Source: Marinobacter sp. (GTDB lineage Bacteria; Pseudomonadota; Gammaproteobacteria; Pseudomonadales; Oleiphilaceae). From it: a stretch of 64,000 nucleotides of DNA. The notes below the pieces were generated by a model. The model had not been told where the DNA came from. It was given only the letters and a program-made list of their open reading frames with translations, and searched no databases. Each line of letters begins with the position of its first letter. Positions within the stretch are counted from its first letter, which is position 1. Shown piece after piece: positions 10,053 to 19,385 of the stretch. The DNA is taken from positions 496,001 to 560,000 of the forward strand of contig JAGYIS010000004.1 in the NCBI GenBank assembly GCA_018402255.1, given 5' to 3'. Both the position numbers and the translations under genes were made by a program.

Positions 10053-11504
10053 ATGTCTTCAAGACGTCCCGGAAAATCCGTCTCCCGCATCAAAACCGGC
10101 AGTTTTGAACGCCGGCTGTCGCTGACCAAGGCTGGTTTGTTTGCCGGCACGCGGATGGCATCGCACATGGCGACGAACTGGTTCAGCGATAAGGAAACCC
10201 GTGACAAACGTCACCGCGCCATGATGTCGAGCCAGGCCCGCTTCCTGGTCGAAGAGCTGGGCCGACTGAAAGGCAGTGTGGTCAAGATCGGCCAGGTGAT
10301 GGCCCTGTACGGCGAACACTTTTTGCCGGAAGAAGTCACGGAAGCCTTGCACACCCTTGAAGATCAAACCACCTCCCTCGAGTGGGCTGCGATCGAACGG
10401 GTCCTGAAGGCGGAGATTGGCGCCGAGCGACTGTCAGAACTTGAGGTAGACCCGGAGCCAATCGGTGCCGCGTCACTTGGTCAGGTGCATCGGGCAGTCA
10501 GGCGCAGTGACGGGCTGGAGTTGGTGCTCAAAGTGCAGTACCCCGGAGTAGCCGATGCGGTCGACAGTGACCTGAACGCGGTCGCTCAGTTGCTCAAAGT
10601 GGCGCGCCTGGTCAGTTTTGGCCCGGAGTTTAACGACTGGCTGGAAGAAGTGCGCCAGATGATGCATCGGGAAGTGGATTATCGTCTGGAAGCCAGAACC
10701 ACCGAAAAGTTCCGCACCATGCTGGATGCGGATCCCCGGTTTATTGTGCCCAGGGTGCTGCAGGAATACTCAACCGACCACATCATTGCCTCGACCTATG
10801 AACATGGCCATTCGGTTGGTTCACAAGCGGTGCGGGAACTGTCGCTGGCGCGTCGGAGCGCTCTTGGCCAGGCGGCGCTGGAGCTGTTCTTCCGCGAGCT
10901 GTTTGTTTGGGGCGAGATACAAACCGATCCTAACTTTGGCAATTACCGGGTGCGCATTGCCGGTGAAGAGGGCAAGGACGACGACCACGACCGGATAGTG
11001 CTGCTGGATTTCGGGGCGGTTCAAAGCTACTCACGCCAGTTCCTTGATCCGGTGATTCAGATGATCCGTGCCTCTTACGAGCAGGACCTTGGCCAGGTAA
11101 TTGATGGCGGTGTCACGCTCCGCTTTATGAGCCGGGATTGGCCGGACGAAGTTCTGGACAAGTTTGGCTCGGTCTGTATGTCAGTGCTTGAGCCTCTGTC
11201 GGGCGATCGCAGCCAGTGGCCAGACTACGCCGTCAACGGGCAGGGTGAATACCGATGGAAGCAGAGCGACCTGCCCTCCCGTGTTGCCAAACAGGCGGCC
11301 CGCTCGGCCATCAGCCGTTACTTCCGGGTGCCGCCGAAAGAGTTCGTGTTCCTGAACCGAAAGTTGATCGGTGTTTACACGTTTATTGCGGTCCTGCATT
11401 CCGAGTTTAACGGTGAGGATTTGCTGCGTAAATATCTCTATGGTGATGGCGCCGGTGAGCCGAAGCCCGTGGCTTCCAGCACTACCCAGATCACGAAGGC
11501 GTAG
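10053..11504 (+). CDS. ABC1/AarF/UbiB-family atypical kinase
   Basis: The 483-residue protein belongs to the UbiB/ADCK atypical kinase family, whose members support ubiquinone synthesis or other lipid functions. Diagnostic features are the N-terminal KxGQ motif (VVKIGQVMALYG, Lys78), the alanine-rich nucleotide loop PIGAASLGQVHRA in place of a glycine loop, the catalytic-loop-like TDPNFGNYRV, and LLDFGAVQ (Asp319 of the DFG). It is not next to ubiE/ubiJ, so it is probably a paralogue of true UbiB; the substrate is unknown. Its 3' end overlaps the convergent yqaA-like gene by about 67 bp. Confidence 0.88.
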   Translation: MSSRRPGKSVSRIKTGSFERRLSLTKAGLFAGTRMASHMATNWFSDKETRDKRHRAMMSSQARFLVEELGRLKGSVVKIGQVMALYGEHFLPEEVTEALHTLEDQTTSLEWAAIERVLKAEIGAERLSELEVDPEPIGAASLGQVHRAVRRSDGLELVLKVQYPGVADAVDSDLNAVAQLLKVARLVSFGPEFNDWLEEVRQMMHREVDYRLEARTTEKFRTMLDADPRFIVPRVLQEYSTDHIIASTYEHGHSVGSQAVRELSLARRSALGQAALELFFRELFVWGEIQTDPNFGNYRVRIAGEEGKDDDHDRIVLLDFGAVQSYSRQFLDPVIQMIRASYEQDLGQVIDGGVTLRFMSRDWPDEVLDKFGSVCMSVLEPLSGDRSQWPDYAVNGQGEYRWKQSDLPSRVAKQAARSAISRYFRVPPKEFVFLNRKLIGVYTFIAVLHSEFNGEDLLRKYLYGDGAGEPKPVASSTTQITKA

Positions 11505-11900
11505 CGCAGGCCTTTTCCGATACCCACCAGAATTACAAAGTTGAGCCAGGGCACCCGCATGATCCCGCCAACGAGGGTCAGAGGGTCGCCTACGATGGGC
11601 AGCCAGCCCAGCAGCAACGACCATTGCCCGTAGCGATTGAAGCGGTTGCGGGCTTTGTGCAGTTGCAGTTCGCTGACCGGAAACCAGCGTTTATGCTTAA
11701 AGCGATCCACCTGCCGGCCGATAACCCCGTTAACCACTGACCCAAGCGTGTTGCCCAAGGGTTGCCCAGAACCACAACCAGAACAAAGGCAAGCCCTGAC
11801 TGGCCAGGGTGCCCAGCAATAACTCCGAATAGGCAGGCAGCAGGGTGGCCGCCGCAAACGCGGTCAGAAACAGTGTCAAATACGCCAAGGGCATCTCCAT
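11438..11900 (-). pseudogene. YqaA/DedA-like inner-membrane protein, apparent 1-bp frameshift
   Basis: The reconstructed product is a small polytopic protein of the YqaA (SNARE-associated/DedA-like, VTT) family. From the ATG at 11900 the first frame reads MEMPLAYLTLFLTAFAAATL and on to SELLLGTLASQGLPLFWLW, then WATLG, where it goes out of frame. Translation resumes one frame over with NTLGSVVNGVIGRQVDRFKH and PIVGDPLTLVGGIMRV, the family core, to the stop at 11438. Removing one C from the CCC run (plus-strand GGG at 11759-11761) joins both halves. Marked as frameshifted; a sequencing indel is likely. The function is probably membrane lipid or ion homeostasis, by family only. Confidence 0.8.
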
Positions 11901-11946
11901 GCTCTAGTATGTTTATCAAGGCTTCTTCAAAAAGGTTTCGCGGTCT

Positions 11947-14073
11947 ATGAAACACCTATCACTTCGCTTCAAGCTATATGGGCTGGTTATCACACTGCTA
12001 CTGTTGATGGGCGTGAGCATTGTCATGACCGCCCAGTTGTCGCTGGGTTCCATGGAGGAGCGTTTGTCCGAGGAGACCCGTGCGACGGTGCAGGATATTG
12101 TGATGGACCAGCTAACCGCAACGGCTGGTCAGTACGGTGAGCTGGTAACCGGCCAGTTTGAGACGGCCTATCAAACCCCGGCGGTGGTGCGCAGCCTGAT
12201 CACCCGGAATATAGATGCCGACAGCTCGGGTCGGATCAGTCGTCGGGATCTTCAGGAAACCGTGGGCACGATCTTAAGTGAACAGGAGCACCTGAGCTCA
12301 ATCTACGCGCAGTTTGAACCAGACGCCTACGATGGCCAGGATATGTACTTTACGGACGGGGTTGATGAACACAGCAGCGATCAGGGCACGCTTGAGATCT
12401 ACTACTACCGCGATCCTCAAGGCAACGTGCTGTTCAGTCGCACCGAAGACCCCGCAACCAAGTATCTTGATAACCGGAACGAATTCGGAACCCGTGAAGC
12501 AGAGTGGTATCTGTGTTCAAGGGACTCTCTCAAGCCTTGCCTGATGGAACCCTACGACTATGAAATCGAGGAAGGTTATTCCGAGCTGATGACCAGCCTG
12601 GTAGTGCCAATTCTGAACAATGGCGAGTTTGCCGGTGTCACGGGGGTCGACATTAACCTGTCGACACTTCAGGCGACCATTGCGCAGGTCAGTTGGGCCC
12701 TGTTCGACGGTGAGTCGAGGGTGTCTCTGCTCAGCGAAGGCGGTCTGATTGCTGCGTCCAGCCACTATCAGCAGAATCTTGGCCGGCCACTGCGGGAAGC
12801 GCTGCCGGAGCTTGCACCGGATCTGGTTCGCCTGCATCAGCAAGGTGGCCGGTTTGATGATGGCAAGACGTTGGCGGTCGCTTACCCGGTCAAGGTTGCC
12901 TTGCCGGGAACCGAGTGGTCCTTGCTGATCGAACTGCCCCGCGATGTTGCCCTCGCCAGTGTTGAGGAAATCACCGGGTTGCTGGCCTCTGAGGTCGCCG
13001 ATACGGCAGCCCGGCAAACCCTGGTTGGCGTGGTAGTGGTGTTGATTGCGATTGCCTTGCTGGTGTTGCTGGTGCGTTCGGTCACCCGGCCACTGGACGA
13101 GATACGTGACCGGATGCGGAGCCTGGCCAGTGCCGAGGGCGATCTTACCCGTGAGCTTGATATTGACACCCATGCCGAACTGATCGAGCTGGCTGGCGGC
13201 TTCAACGCGTTTCTTGCCCGCTTGCGGGAAATGATCAACGACCTGAAAGAGGTCAATGCCCAGGTTCGCGGTCAGGCGTCTGATGTCGGCGCTATTGCCC
13301 GGGATACTGACGATCAGACCGAGCGACAACATCAGGATATCGACAGCGTTGTCACCGCCATGAATGAAATGTCGGCGGCCGCGGGCGAAGTGGCTGGTTT
13401 TGCCGGCGAGGCGGCAGAAAATGCCCGCGCCGCCCGTGATGGCATCCGGTTTACCCAGGACACCCTGAGGTCTGCCCTCAAAGGGGTGGACGCGTTAGCG
13501 GGTGACATGGGCCAGGCCAGCTCCGCGATTGGCCACGTGGCGCAGCGCAGCGAGGAAATTAACCGGATCATCGAAGTGATTCGGGGTATTGCCGAACAGA
13601 CTAACCTGCTGGCCTTGAATGCGGCCATTGAGGCAGCCCGGGCCGGGGAGCAGGGGCGTGGTTTTGCGGTAGTGGCCGATGAAGTAAGAAATCTGGCCTC
13701 AAAAACCCGGGAGTCCACGGATGAAATCAGCGAGATGATCGAGCGCCTGAAAGGCGATGTCAGTGGCGCCGTCACGGTCATTCAGAGTGGTGTAGACCGC
13801 GCTACCTCGGCAGTGGATGGCACCCGGGAAGCGGATCATTCGCTGGCCACGGTGGTTGAACGTATCGGTGTCATCGTGGAGCATGTCACGCAGGTTGCCA
13901 CCGCAGCCGAAGAACAGAGCTCAGTCAGTGAAGAAATCAACCGTAACCTGACTCAGATTGGTGACGCAGCGACTGATTTAAGAGAGTTGGCCCAGCGAGT
14001 GCGCCAGAGTGGTGATGCACTGGATGGCCAGGTGCAGGTTCTGGACCGTGAGCTGGGCCGGCTGAAAACCTGA
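11947..14073 (+). CDS. Methyl-accepting chemotaxis protein with periplasmic Cache domain
   Basis: This is a 708-residue transmembrane chemoreceptor. A first membrane segment (about residues 8-30) is followed by a large periplasmic double-Cache-type domain (about 35-350), with the typical [20 protein letters not shown] near its membrane-distal repeat. A second membrane helix is at about 358-380, then a HAMP domain and a long signalling coiled coil. The hairpin tip that contacts CheA/CheW is present around residues 542-580 ([20 protein letters not shown]). There is no C-terminal CheR-binding pentapeptide. The ligand cannot be read from sequence; dCache receptors often bind amino or organic acids. 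The start at 11947 gives a complete N-terminal anchor. Confidence 0.94.
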   Translation: MKHLSLRFKLYGLVITLLLLMGVSIVMTAQLSLGSMEERLSEETRATVQDIVMDQLTATAGQYGELVTGQFETAYQTPAVVRSLITRNIDADSSGRISRRDLQETVGTILSEQEHLSSIYAQFEPDAYDGQDMYFTDGVDEHSSDQGTLEIYYYRDPQGNVLFSRTEDPATKYLDNRNEFGTREAEWYLCSRDSLKPCLMEPYDYEIEEGYSELMTSLVVPILNNGEFAGVTGVDINLSTLQATIAQVSWALFDGESRVSLLSEGGLIAASSHYQQNLGRPLREALPELAPDLVRLHQQGGRFDDGKTLAVAYPVKVALPGTEWSLLIELPRDVALASVEEITGLLASEVADTAARQTLVGVVVVLIAIALLVLLVRSVTRPLDEIRDRMRSLASAEGDLTRELDIDTHAELIELAGGFNAFLARLREMINDLKEVNAQVRGQASDVGAIARDTDDQTERQHQDIDSVVTAMNEMSAAAGEVAGFAGEAAENARAARDGIRFTQDTLRSALKGVDALAGDMGQASSAIGHVAQRSEEINRIIEVIRGIAEQTNLLALNAAIEAARAGEQGRGFAVVADEVRNLASKTRESTDEISEMIERLKGDVSGAVTVIQSGVDRATSAVDGTREADHSLATVVERIGVIVEHVTQVATAAEEQSSVSEEINRNLTQIGDAATDLRELAQRVRQSGDALDGQVQVLDRELGRLKT

Positions 14074-14231
14074 TGGTCACATGTCCAGAGGAGGCGTCCA
14101 GGTATCGGCACTTACTATGACAGCCATGAGAAGCATTAATTTTCAATTGATCAGGCCCGTGTCATCATTATGCCATACTTGAACTCACCACATTTACCAT
14201 CGGGACGTTGGTCCCGGTGGCAGGAGGATTT

Positions 14232-14486
14232 ATGGAGCAGGTCACTATTTATGGCCGGTCGAGCTGTGGTTTTTGCCTGCGGGCGATGGACCTGTGTGAA
14301 TCCAGAAATATCCCGTACACCTGGATTGACATGAACGAGCGTGGTTTGAGCAAGCAGGACATTGCGGATCAGATCGGTCGCCCGGTTCATACTGTTCCCC
14401 AGATACTGGTGGGCTCTGATTACGTGGGTGGGTGCGATGAGTTCTTCGCCTACGTGCGCCAGCGTGAGGCAGAAGTGGCGAGCTGA
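14232..14486 (+). CDS. grxC: Glutaredoxin 3-like protein with a CGFC active site
   Basis: This is an 84-residue dithiol glutaredoxin, which reduces disulfides or glutathione mixed disulfides. The start at 14232 is set by AGGAGG at 14222-14227. The active site is SSCGFC (Cys12, Cys15) rather than the usual CPYC; the cis-proline motif HTVPQILVG and the GGCDEFF glutathione-binding motif are present. It stands alone, with a strong bidirectional terminator after it and the convergent pfp gene beyond. The symbol follows length and motif similarity to GrxC. Confidence 0.9.
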   Translation: MEQVTIYGRSSCGFCLRAMDLCESRNIPYTWIDMNERGLSKQDIADQIGRPVHTVPQILVGSDYVGGCDEFFAYVRQREAEVAS

Positions 14487-14510
14487 ATAAAAGCTGGTCA
14501 GAGATCATAA

Positions 14511-14545
14511 AAAAGCCCGGCTACCTTGGTGGCCGGGCTTTTTTG
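14511..14545. terminator. Bidirectional intrinsic terminator between grxC and pfp
   Basis: A perfect 7-bp stem GCCCGGC/GCCGGGC (14515-14521 with 14532-14538) is flanked by an A-run on the left and a run of six Ts on the right. It can therefore stop transcription from both convergent genes. Confidence 0.9.
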
Positions 14546-14561
14546 TTGCGGACAGATCTGG

Positions 14562-15824
14562 TCAGAGCGTGAAGTCTGCTCGCAGCTTTTTCTCAGCCAG
14601 CTGGTTCTTCAGCTTGGCCACCTTGGGCAGACCATTCTCGAACGGTGGGAAGCTCTCACCTTCAATCAGTGGTTGCAGGTAATCCCGGCAATCCTGAGTG
14701 ATGCCAAAACCATCGTCAGTGATGTAGTGGATCGGCATTTTCTTTTCCTGGTTGGCCACCTCACTCAGGTTGGCTTCACCAATCGTCCAGCGATAGGGCT
14801 TGGCCTGTTCGCGGACAATGATCGGCATCAAGGCCTGTTTGCCGGCCAGTGCCATTTCTACGGCCGCCTTGCCAACGGCATAGGCCTGCTCGACATCGGT
14901 CGCTGAGGCAATGTGGCGAGCCGAGCGCTGCAGATAGTCGGCCACCGCCCAGTGGTACTTGTGGCCCAGGGCCTGCTTGACCATGTTGGCCAGGGCCGGC
15001 GCCACGCCGCCCAGCTGGGTGTGGCCAAACGCATCTTTGGCGCCAGCATCCGCAACAAAACGGCCGTCTTCGTATTGAGCACCTTCTGAGGCCACCACCA
15101 CGCAGTAACCGTAATCCCTTACGCACTGGTCGGCCCGTGCCAGGAACGCCTCGCGATTGAACGGGATTTCCGGGAACAGGATGATGTGAGGCGGTTCGCC
15201 TTCACCCTGACCAGCCAGGCCGCCAGACGCTGCAATCCAGCCCGCGTGACGCCCCATCACCTCCAGAATGAACACCTTGGTGGAGGTTTCACACATGGAT
15301 TTGATATCAAGACTGGCTTCCAGTGTTGATGTGGCGATGTACTTGGCCACAGACCCAAAGCCCGGGCAGCAGTCGGTGAAGGGCAGGTCGTTATCGACGG
15401 TTTTGGGCACACCGATGCAGGTTATGGGGTAACCCATCTTGTCACCGATCTGGGAAACCTTATACGCCGTATCCTGAGAGTCGCCGCCGCCGTTATAGAA
15501 GAAGTAGCCGATGTCGTGGGCCCGGAACACTTCGATCAGACGCTCGTACTCGCGCCGGTTCTCTGAAATGTTCTTCAGCTTGTAGCGGCAGGAGCCAAAA
15601 GCGCCACCCGGGGTATGGAGCAACGCCTGAATGGCGCTTTCGGATTCCAGGCTGGTGTCAATCAGCTCCTCTTTAAGAGCGCCGATGATGCCGTTGCGCC
15701 CGGCGTAGACTTTACAGATTCGGTCCGGGTGCTGACGTGCGGTCTGGATAACGCCACAAGCGCTGGCATTGATCACGGCGGTAACTCCGCCAGATTGGGC
15801 GTAAAATGCGTTCTTGATAGCCAT
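14562..15824 (-). CDS. pfp: 6-phosphofructokinase, pyrophosphate-dependent type
   Basis: The enzyme phosphorylates fructose 6-phosphate, probably using pyrophosphate in a reversible reaction. The 420-residue protein has the phosphofructokinase core: SGGVTAVINAS near the N-terminus, NGGGDSQDT (111-119), PKTVDNDLPF (Lys141 in its second position) and MGRHAGW. Asp115 in place of the glycine of ATP-type GGDGS, and Lys in PKTxDND in place of PGTIDND, are the known marks of PPi dependence. It is monocistronic, reading toward grxC. Confidence 0.9.
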   Translation of the reverse strand: MAIKNAFYAQSGGVTAVINASACGVIQTARQHPDRICKVYAGRNGIIGALKEELIDTSLESESAIQALLHTPGGAFGSCRYKLKNISENRREYERLIEVFRAHDIGYFFYNGGGDSQDTAYKVSQIGDKMGYPITCIGVPKTVDNDLPFTDCCPGFGSVAKYIATSTLEASLDIKSMCETSTKVFILEVMGRHAGWIAASGGLAGQGEGEPPHIILFPEIPFNREAFLARADQCVRDYGYCVVVASEGAQYEDGRFVADAGAKDAFGHTQLGGVAPALANMVKQALGHKYHWAVADYLQRSARHIASATDVEQAYAVGKAAVEMALAGKQALMPIIVREQAKPYRWTIGEANLSEVANQEKKMPIHYITDDGFGITQDCRDYLQPLIEGESFPPFENGLPKVAKLKNQLAEKKLRADFTL

Positions 15825-15969
15825 CTCGGGCTAAGGCCTCCTGCTGGTTCAACGATTGGCGCAGATGATACGCCAATCGCAGGGGTTTTTCATGAGCAGA
15901 TACCGGCTCTTGACCCCGCACAAAGTATGGTAGACGCTTGGCAGGATTCAAACCGGAGGCAACACCTTA

Positions 15970-17364
15970 ATGCACATACATATTCTGGGCATCTGCGGCA
16001 CCTTTATGGGCAGCCTGGCCGTGATTGCCAGAGAGCTCGGCCACACCGTGACCGGTTCTGATCAGGGCGTATATCCGCCCATGAGTACCCAGCTTCAGGC
16101 CCAGGGCATTGCGTTGATGGAAGGCTACCGGCCAGAGAATCTGGAGCCAAAACCGGACCTGGTGTTGATCGGTAATGCCATGTCTCGTGGCAACCCTGAG
16201 GTTGAAACCGTGCTAAACCGGCGGATTGACTACATGTCCGGCCCTGAGTGGCTGGCGCGGGAGGTCCTGCGCCATCGTTGGGTAATGGCCGTTGCCGGCA
16301 CTCACGGTAAAACCACCACCACCGCCATGCTGCTGTGGATTCTGGATCAGGCCGGCTTTGACGCCGGCTACCTGGTTGGCGGTGTGCCCCAGGATTTCCC
16401 GGTATCCGCGCGCCTGGGTAGCAGCGACTTTTTTGTGATTGAGGCCGATGAATACGACAGCGCTTTCTTCGATAAGCGTTCCAAATTTATTCACTACCGC
16501 CCGAATACACTGATTCTGAACAATCTCGAATACGACCATGCGGATATTTTCGAGAATGTGGAGGCGATTGAACGCCAGTTTCATCACCTGGTGAGAATCG
16601 TGCCGTCGCAGGGCCTGATTGTCCGCCCGGCGCTGGACCCGCATCTGGATAACTCGCTTGAAATGGGCTGCTGGAGCCCCGTGCAAGATACTGCGATCGG
16701 CAGCGAAGTGTCGCGCACCTCGGACTGGCGCGCAGAATTGCTGTCTGAGGATGGCAGCCGCTTTATGGTGATTCACCACGAGCAGCCGGTGGCCATGCTG
16801 AACTGGAACCTGACGGGCATGCACAACGTGCGCAACGCCCTGTCGGCGATCGCCGCCGCCCGTCATGTCGGCGTCACACCGGACCACGCCGTGGCCGCGC
16901 TGTGCCGGTTCTCCGGGGTGAAACGACGTATGGAACTGGTGGGAGAGGTTGGTGGAGTGCGAGTGTACGACGACTTTGCTCATCACCCCACGGCCATCGC
17001 ACTCACCCTGGAAGGCTTACGCAACCGGGTTGGCGACGAGCCGATACTGGCCATTATTGAACCCCGCTCCAACACCATGAGACAGGGCGTGCACCAGCAA
17101 ACGCTGATCCCCAGTGCGGCCGCCGCAGACCGGGTGCTCTGGGGCAATCTCAGTGACATGGACTGGTTACCGGAGCTGGTAGACCACTGGCGGGCAGAGC
17201 ACGGCAACTTGGACCACCACGCGGTGGATGTGTCGGTGGATGCGCTGATCGCGCGTGCGTTGGAGCAGCTGCCGGACACCTGCCACATCGTAATCATGAG
17301 TAATGGCGGTTTTGGCGGCATCCATCAAAAACTGGTTGCAGAATTGGAGGCACGTCGTGGCTGA
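15970..17364 (+). CDS. mpl: UDP-MurNAc:L-alanyl-gamma-D-glutamyl-meso-diaminopimelate ligase
   Basis: Mpl ligates recycled murein tripeptide to UDP-N-acetylmuramic acid, returning it to peptidoglycan synthesis. The 464-residue protein shows the Mur-ligase layout: N-terminal Rossmann domain (IHILGICGTFMGSLA), ATP-binding loop AGTHGKTTTTAM (109-120), EADEYDSAFFDKRSKF, and the C-terminal domain with YDDFAHHPTAI and EPRSNTMRQG. Length is typical for the family. Its end overlaps the ubiX start by 8 bp. Confidence 0.96.
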   Translation: MHIHILGICGTFMGSLAVIARELGHTVTGSDQGVYPPMSTQLQAQGIALMEGYRPENLEPKPDLVLIGNAMSRGNPEVETVLNRRIDYMSGPEWLAREVLRHRWVMAVAGTHGKTTTTAMLLWILDQAGFDAGYLVGGVPQDFPVSARLGSSDFFVIEADEYDSAFFDKRSKFIHYRPNTLILNNLEYDHADIFENVEAIERQFHHLVRIVPSQGLIVRPALDPHLDNSLEMGCWSPVQDTAIGSEVSRTSDWRAELLSEDGSRFMVIHHEQPVAMLNWNLTGMHNVRNALSAIAAARHVGVTPDHAVAALCRFSGVKRRMELVGEVGGVRVYDDFAHHPTAIALTLEGLRNRVGDEPILAIIEPRSNTMRQGVHQQTLIPSAAAADRVLWGNLSDMDWLPELVDHWRAEHGNLDHHAVDVSVDALIARALEQLPDTCHIVIMSNGGFGGIHQKLVAELEARRG

Positions 17365-17977
17365 TACCCCACCGGTCATCAATCTGGCGTTTACCGGCGC
17401 CTCAGGAGCCCAATACGGGCTGCGACTGCTGCAGTGCCTTGTCGCCAATGGCTGCCGGGTCAACGTGATGGTCAGCAAGGCGGCCCAGGTGGTTATTGCC
17501 ACTGAAACCGAGTTTCGGGTGCCGGGTTCCAAGCCGGCCATGGTTGAAGCATTCACGGACTATGCGCGGGCGAAGCCAGGACAGGTGCAGGTGTTCGGCC
17601 GGGAGGAGTGGTTCTCCCCGCCGGCCTCGGGCTCCGGCGAGAAAGCGCCATTGGTCATCTGCCCTTGCAGTACCGGCACGCTGTCGGCACTGGCCACTGG
17701 TGCCAGCAACAACCTGATTGAGCGGGCCGGTGATGTGGCGCTGAAAGAACGCCGCAAGCTGATTCTGGTTCTGCGGGAAACCCCATACTCCGAAGTGCAT
17801 CTGGACAACATGCTCCGGCTGACCCGAATGGGCGCCGTGATCATGCCGGCCAGCCCCGGGTTCTACCATAACCCGAAATCGGTGGATGATCTGGTGGACT
17901 TCATGGTGGCCCGGATTCTGGATCACCTGGACTTGCCGCAAACCCTGGTTCCCCGCTGGGGCGAGAGCGCGGACTGA
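17357..17977 (+). CDS. ubiX: Flavin prenyltransferase UbiX
   Basis: UbiX joins a dimethylallyl group to FMN to make prenylated FMN, the cofactor of the UbiD decarboxylase in ubiquinone synthesis. The 206-residue protein has the flavoprotein motif FTGASGAQYGLRLL, ICPCSTGTLSALATGASNNL and the phosphate-binding RETPYSEVHL. A GTG start at 17357 is chosen: GGAGG lies 7 bp upstream, and the open frame further up only runs inside mpl. mpl-ubiX pairing is common in Pseudomonas-like bacteria. Confidence 0.94.
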   Translation: MADTPPVINLAFTGASGAQYGLRLLQCLVANGCRVNVMVSKAAQVVIATETEFRVPGSKPAMVEAFTDYARAKPGQVQVFGREEWFSPPASGSGEKAPLVICPCSTGTLSALATGASNNLIERAGDVALKERRKLILVLRETPYSEVHLDNMLRLTRMGAVIMPASPGFYHNPKSVDDLVDFMVARILDHLDLPQTLVPRWGESAD

Positions 17978-18106
17978 TCATCCGTGGCCATCCGGGGCGA
18001 TGGTTTTGGCCAAAGCGATTGATGGTTTTCACCATTGAGCGAAACCACGCCCCGCCACAGACTTGATGAACACAATGACAAACAATCCGTTCATCGAGGT
18101 TCAGTA

Positions 18107-19246
18107 ATGATTCCACGTACTGTGTTTGACGCCGATCACGAAGGCTTCCGGGATTCCGTTCGCAAGTTTCTGGAACAGGAAGCGGCTCCCTACCATGCAC
18201 AATGGGAAAAGGATGGTCAGGTCAGCCGGGAACTCTGGCACAAAGCCGGTGAGCTGGGCTTTTTGTGCCCGATGTTGCCGGAAGAGTACGGCGGCGTTGG
18301 TGCGGATTTCCGTTACTCGGCGGTGATCATGGAGGAAGTGTCCAGAGCCGGGCTTTCTGGCATTGGCTGGACTCTGCATTCGGATATCGTGGCCCCCTAT
18401 ATACTTAATTACGGTTCCGAAGCGCAGAAACAGAAATACCTGCCCAAGCTGGCGTCTGGCGAAATGATCGGCGCCATCGCCATGACCGAGCCGGGTGCCG
18501 GCTCTGACCTCCAGGGCGTAAAAACCACCGCCATTCGCGAGGGTGATCACTACATTCTGAATGGTTCCAAAACCTTCATTACCAACGGCCAGTTGGCGGA
18601 TTTGGTGATCGTGGTAGCCAAAACCGATCCGAAAGAAGGCGCCAAAGGCACCAGTCTGTTGATCGTCGAAACCGCCTGGGAGGGTTTTCAGAAAGGGCAA
18701 AACCTGAACAAGGTGGGCATGAAGGCGCAGGATACCTCTGAGCTGTTCTTCCAGGACGTGAAAGTGCCGGCTGACAACCTGCTTGGCGCCATGGAAGGGC
18801 AAGGCTTTTTCCAGCTCATGCAGGAGTTGCCAGCAGAGCGATTGCAGGTAGGGCTGACCGCCGTTGCAGCCGCTGAAGCTGCCTGGCAGTGGACTCTGGA
18901 TTACGTCAAAGAGCGCAAAGCCTTCGGCAAACCTGTGATTGCCTTTCAGAATACCCGGTTCAAACTGGCAGAATTAAAGGCAGAAATCGCGGCGGCCCGC
19001 TGCTTTACCGATCGCTGTCTGGAGCTGCACCTGAACAAGAAGCTGGATATCCCAACCGCCGCCATGCTCAAGCAGCACACCACCGACCTGCAGTGCAGAG
19101 TGATGGACGAATGTGTTCAGCTGCACGGCGGTTACGGCTACATGTGGGAGTACCCGATCGCCCGCGCCTGGGCCGACTCGCGGGTTCAGCGTATCTATGC
19201 CGGCACCAACGAAATCATGAAGGAAATCGTCGCCCGGTCGTTCTGA
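18107..19246 (+). CDS. Acyl-CoA dehydrogenase, LCAD-like
   Basis: This 379-residue FAD enzyme oxidises acyl-CoA to trans-2-enoyl-CoA, feeding electrons to ETF. It has AMTEPGAGSDLQG (FAD/substrate loop), VKERKAFGKP, LHGGYGYMWEYPIARA and the C-terminal IYAGTNEIMKEIVARSF. The residue at the MCAD base position is Ala, while Glu257 (AAAEAAW) aligns with the helix-G catalytic Glu of long-chain and isovaleryl enzymes, so an LCAD-like substrate is inferred. The start at 18107 follows GAGG; longer in-frame starts reach 18035. It looks monocistronic, ending at a long hairpin. Confidence 0.93.
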   Translation: MIPRTVFDADHEGFRDSVRKFLEQEAAPYHAQWEKDGQVSRELWHKAGELGFLCPMLPEEYGGVGADFRYSAVIMEEVSRAGLSGIGWTLHSDIVAPYILNYGSEAQKQKYLPKLASGEMIGAIAMTEPGAGSDLQGVKTTAIREGDHYILNGSKTFITNGQLADLVIVVAKTDPKEGAKGTSLLIVETAWEGFQKGQNLNKVGMKAQDTSELFFQDVKVPADNLLGAMEGQGFFQLMQELPAERLQVGLTAVAAAEAAWQWTLDYVKERKAFGKPVIAFQNTRFKLAELKAEIAAARCFTDRCLELHLNKKLDIPTAAMLKQHTTDLQCRVMDECVQLHGGYGYMWEYPIARAWADSRVQRIYAGTNEIMKEIVARSF

Positions 19247-19253
19247 CCGGGGC

Positions 19254-19297
19254 GGTAACCGTCGGGTCAGGATAAATTCCCTGGCCCGACGGTTACC
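19254..19297 (+). terminator. Long hairpin after the acyl-CoA dehydrogenase gene
   Basis: A 17-bp stem (19254-19270 with 19281-19297, one G-T wobble) has a 10-base loop directly after the stop codon. It is followed by AAACTTTACAATTT rather than a clean T-run, so it may be a terminator or an mRNA 3'-end stabiliser. Confidence 0.6.
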
Positions 19298-19385
19298 AAA
19301 CTTTACAATTTGCCAAGCCTGTCAAGGTCTGCACCGATCACATCTCCTAAAGTAGCGGCACTAATAAAGATAAATGGTTGCCGCG

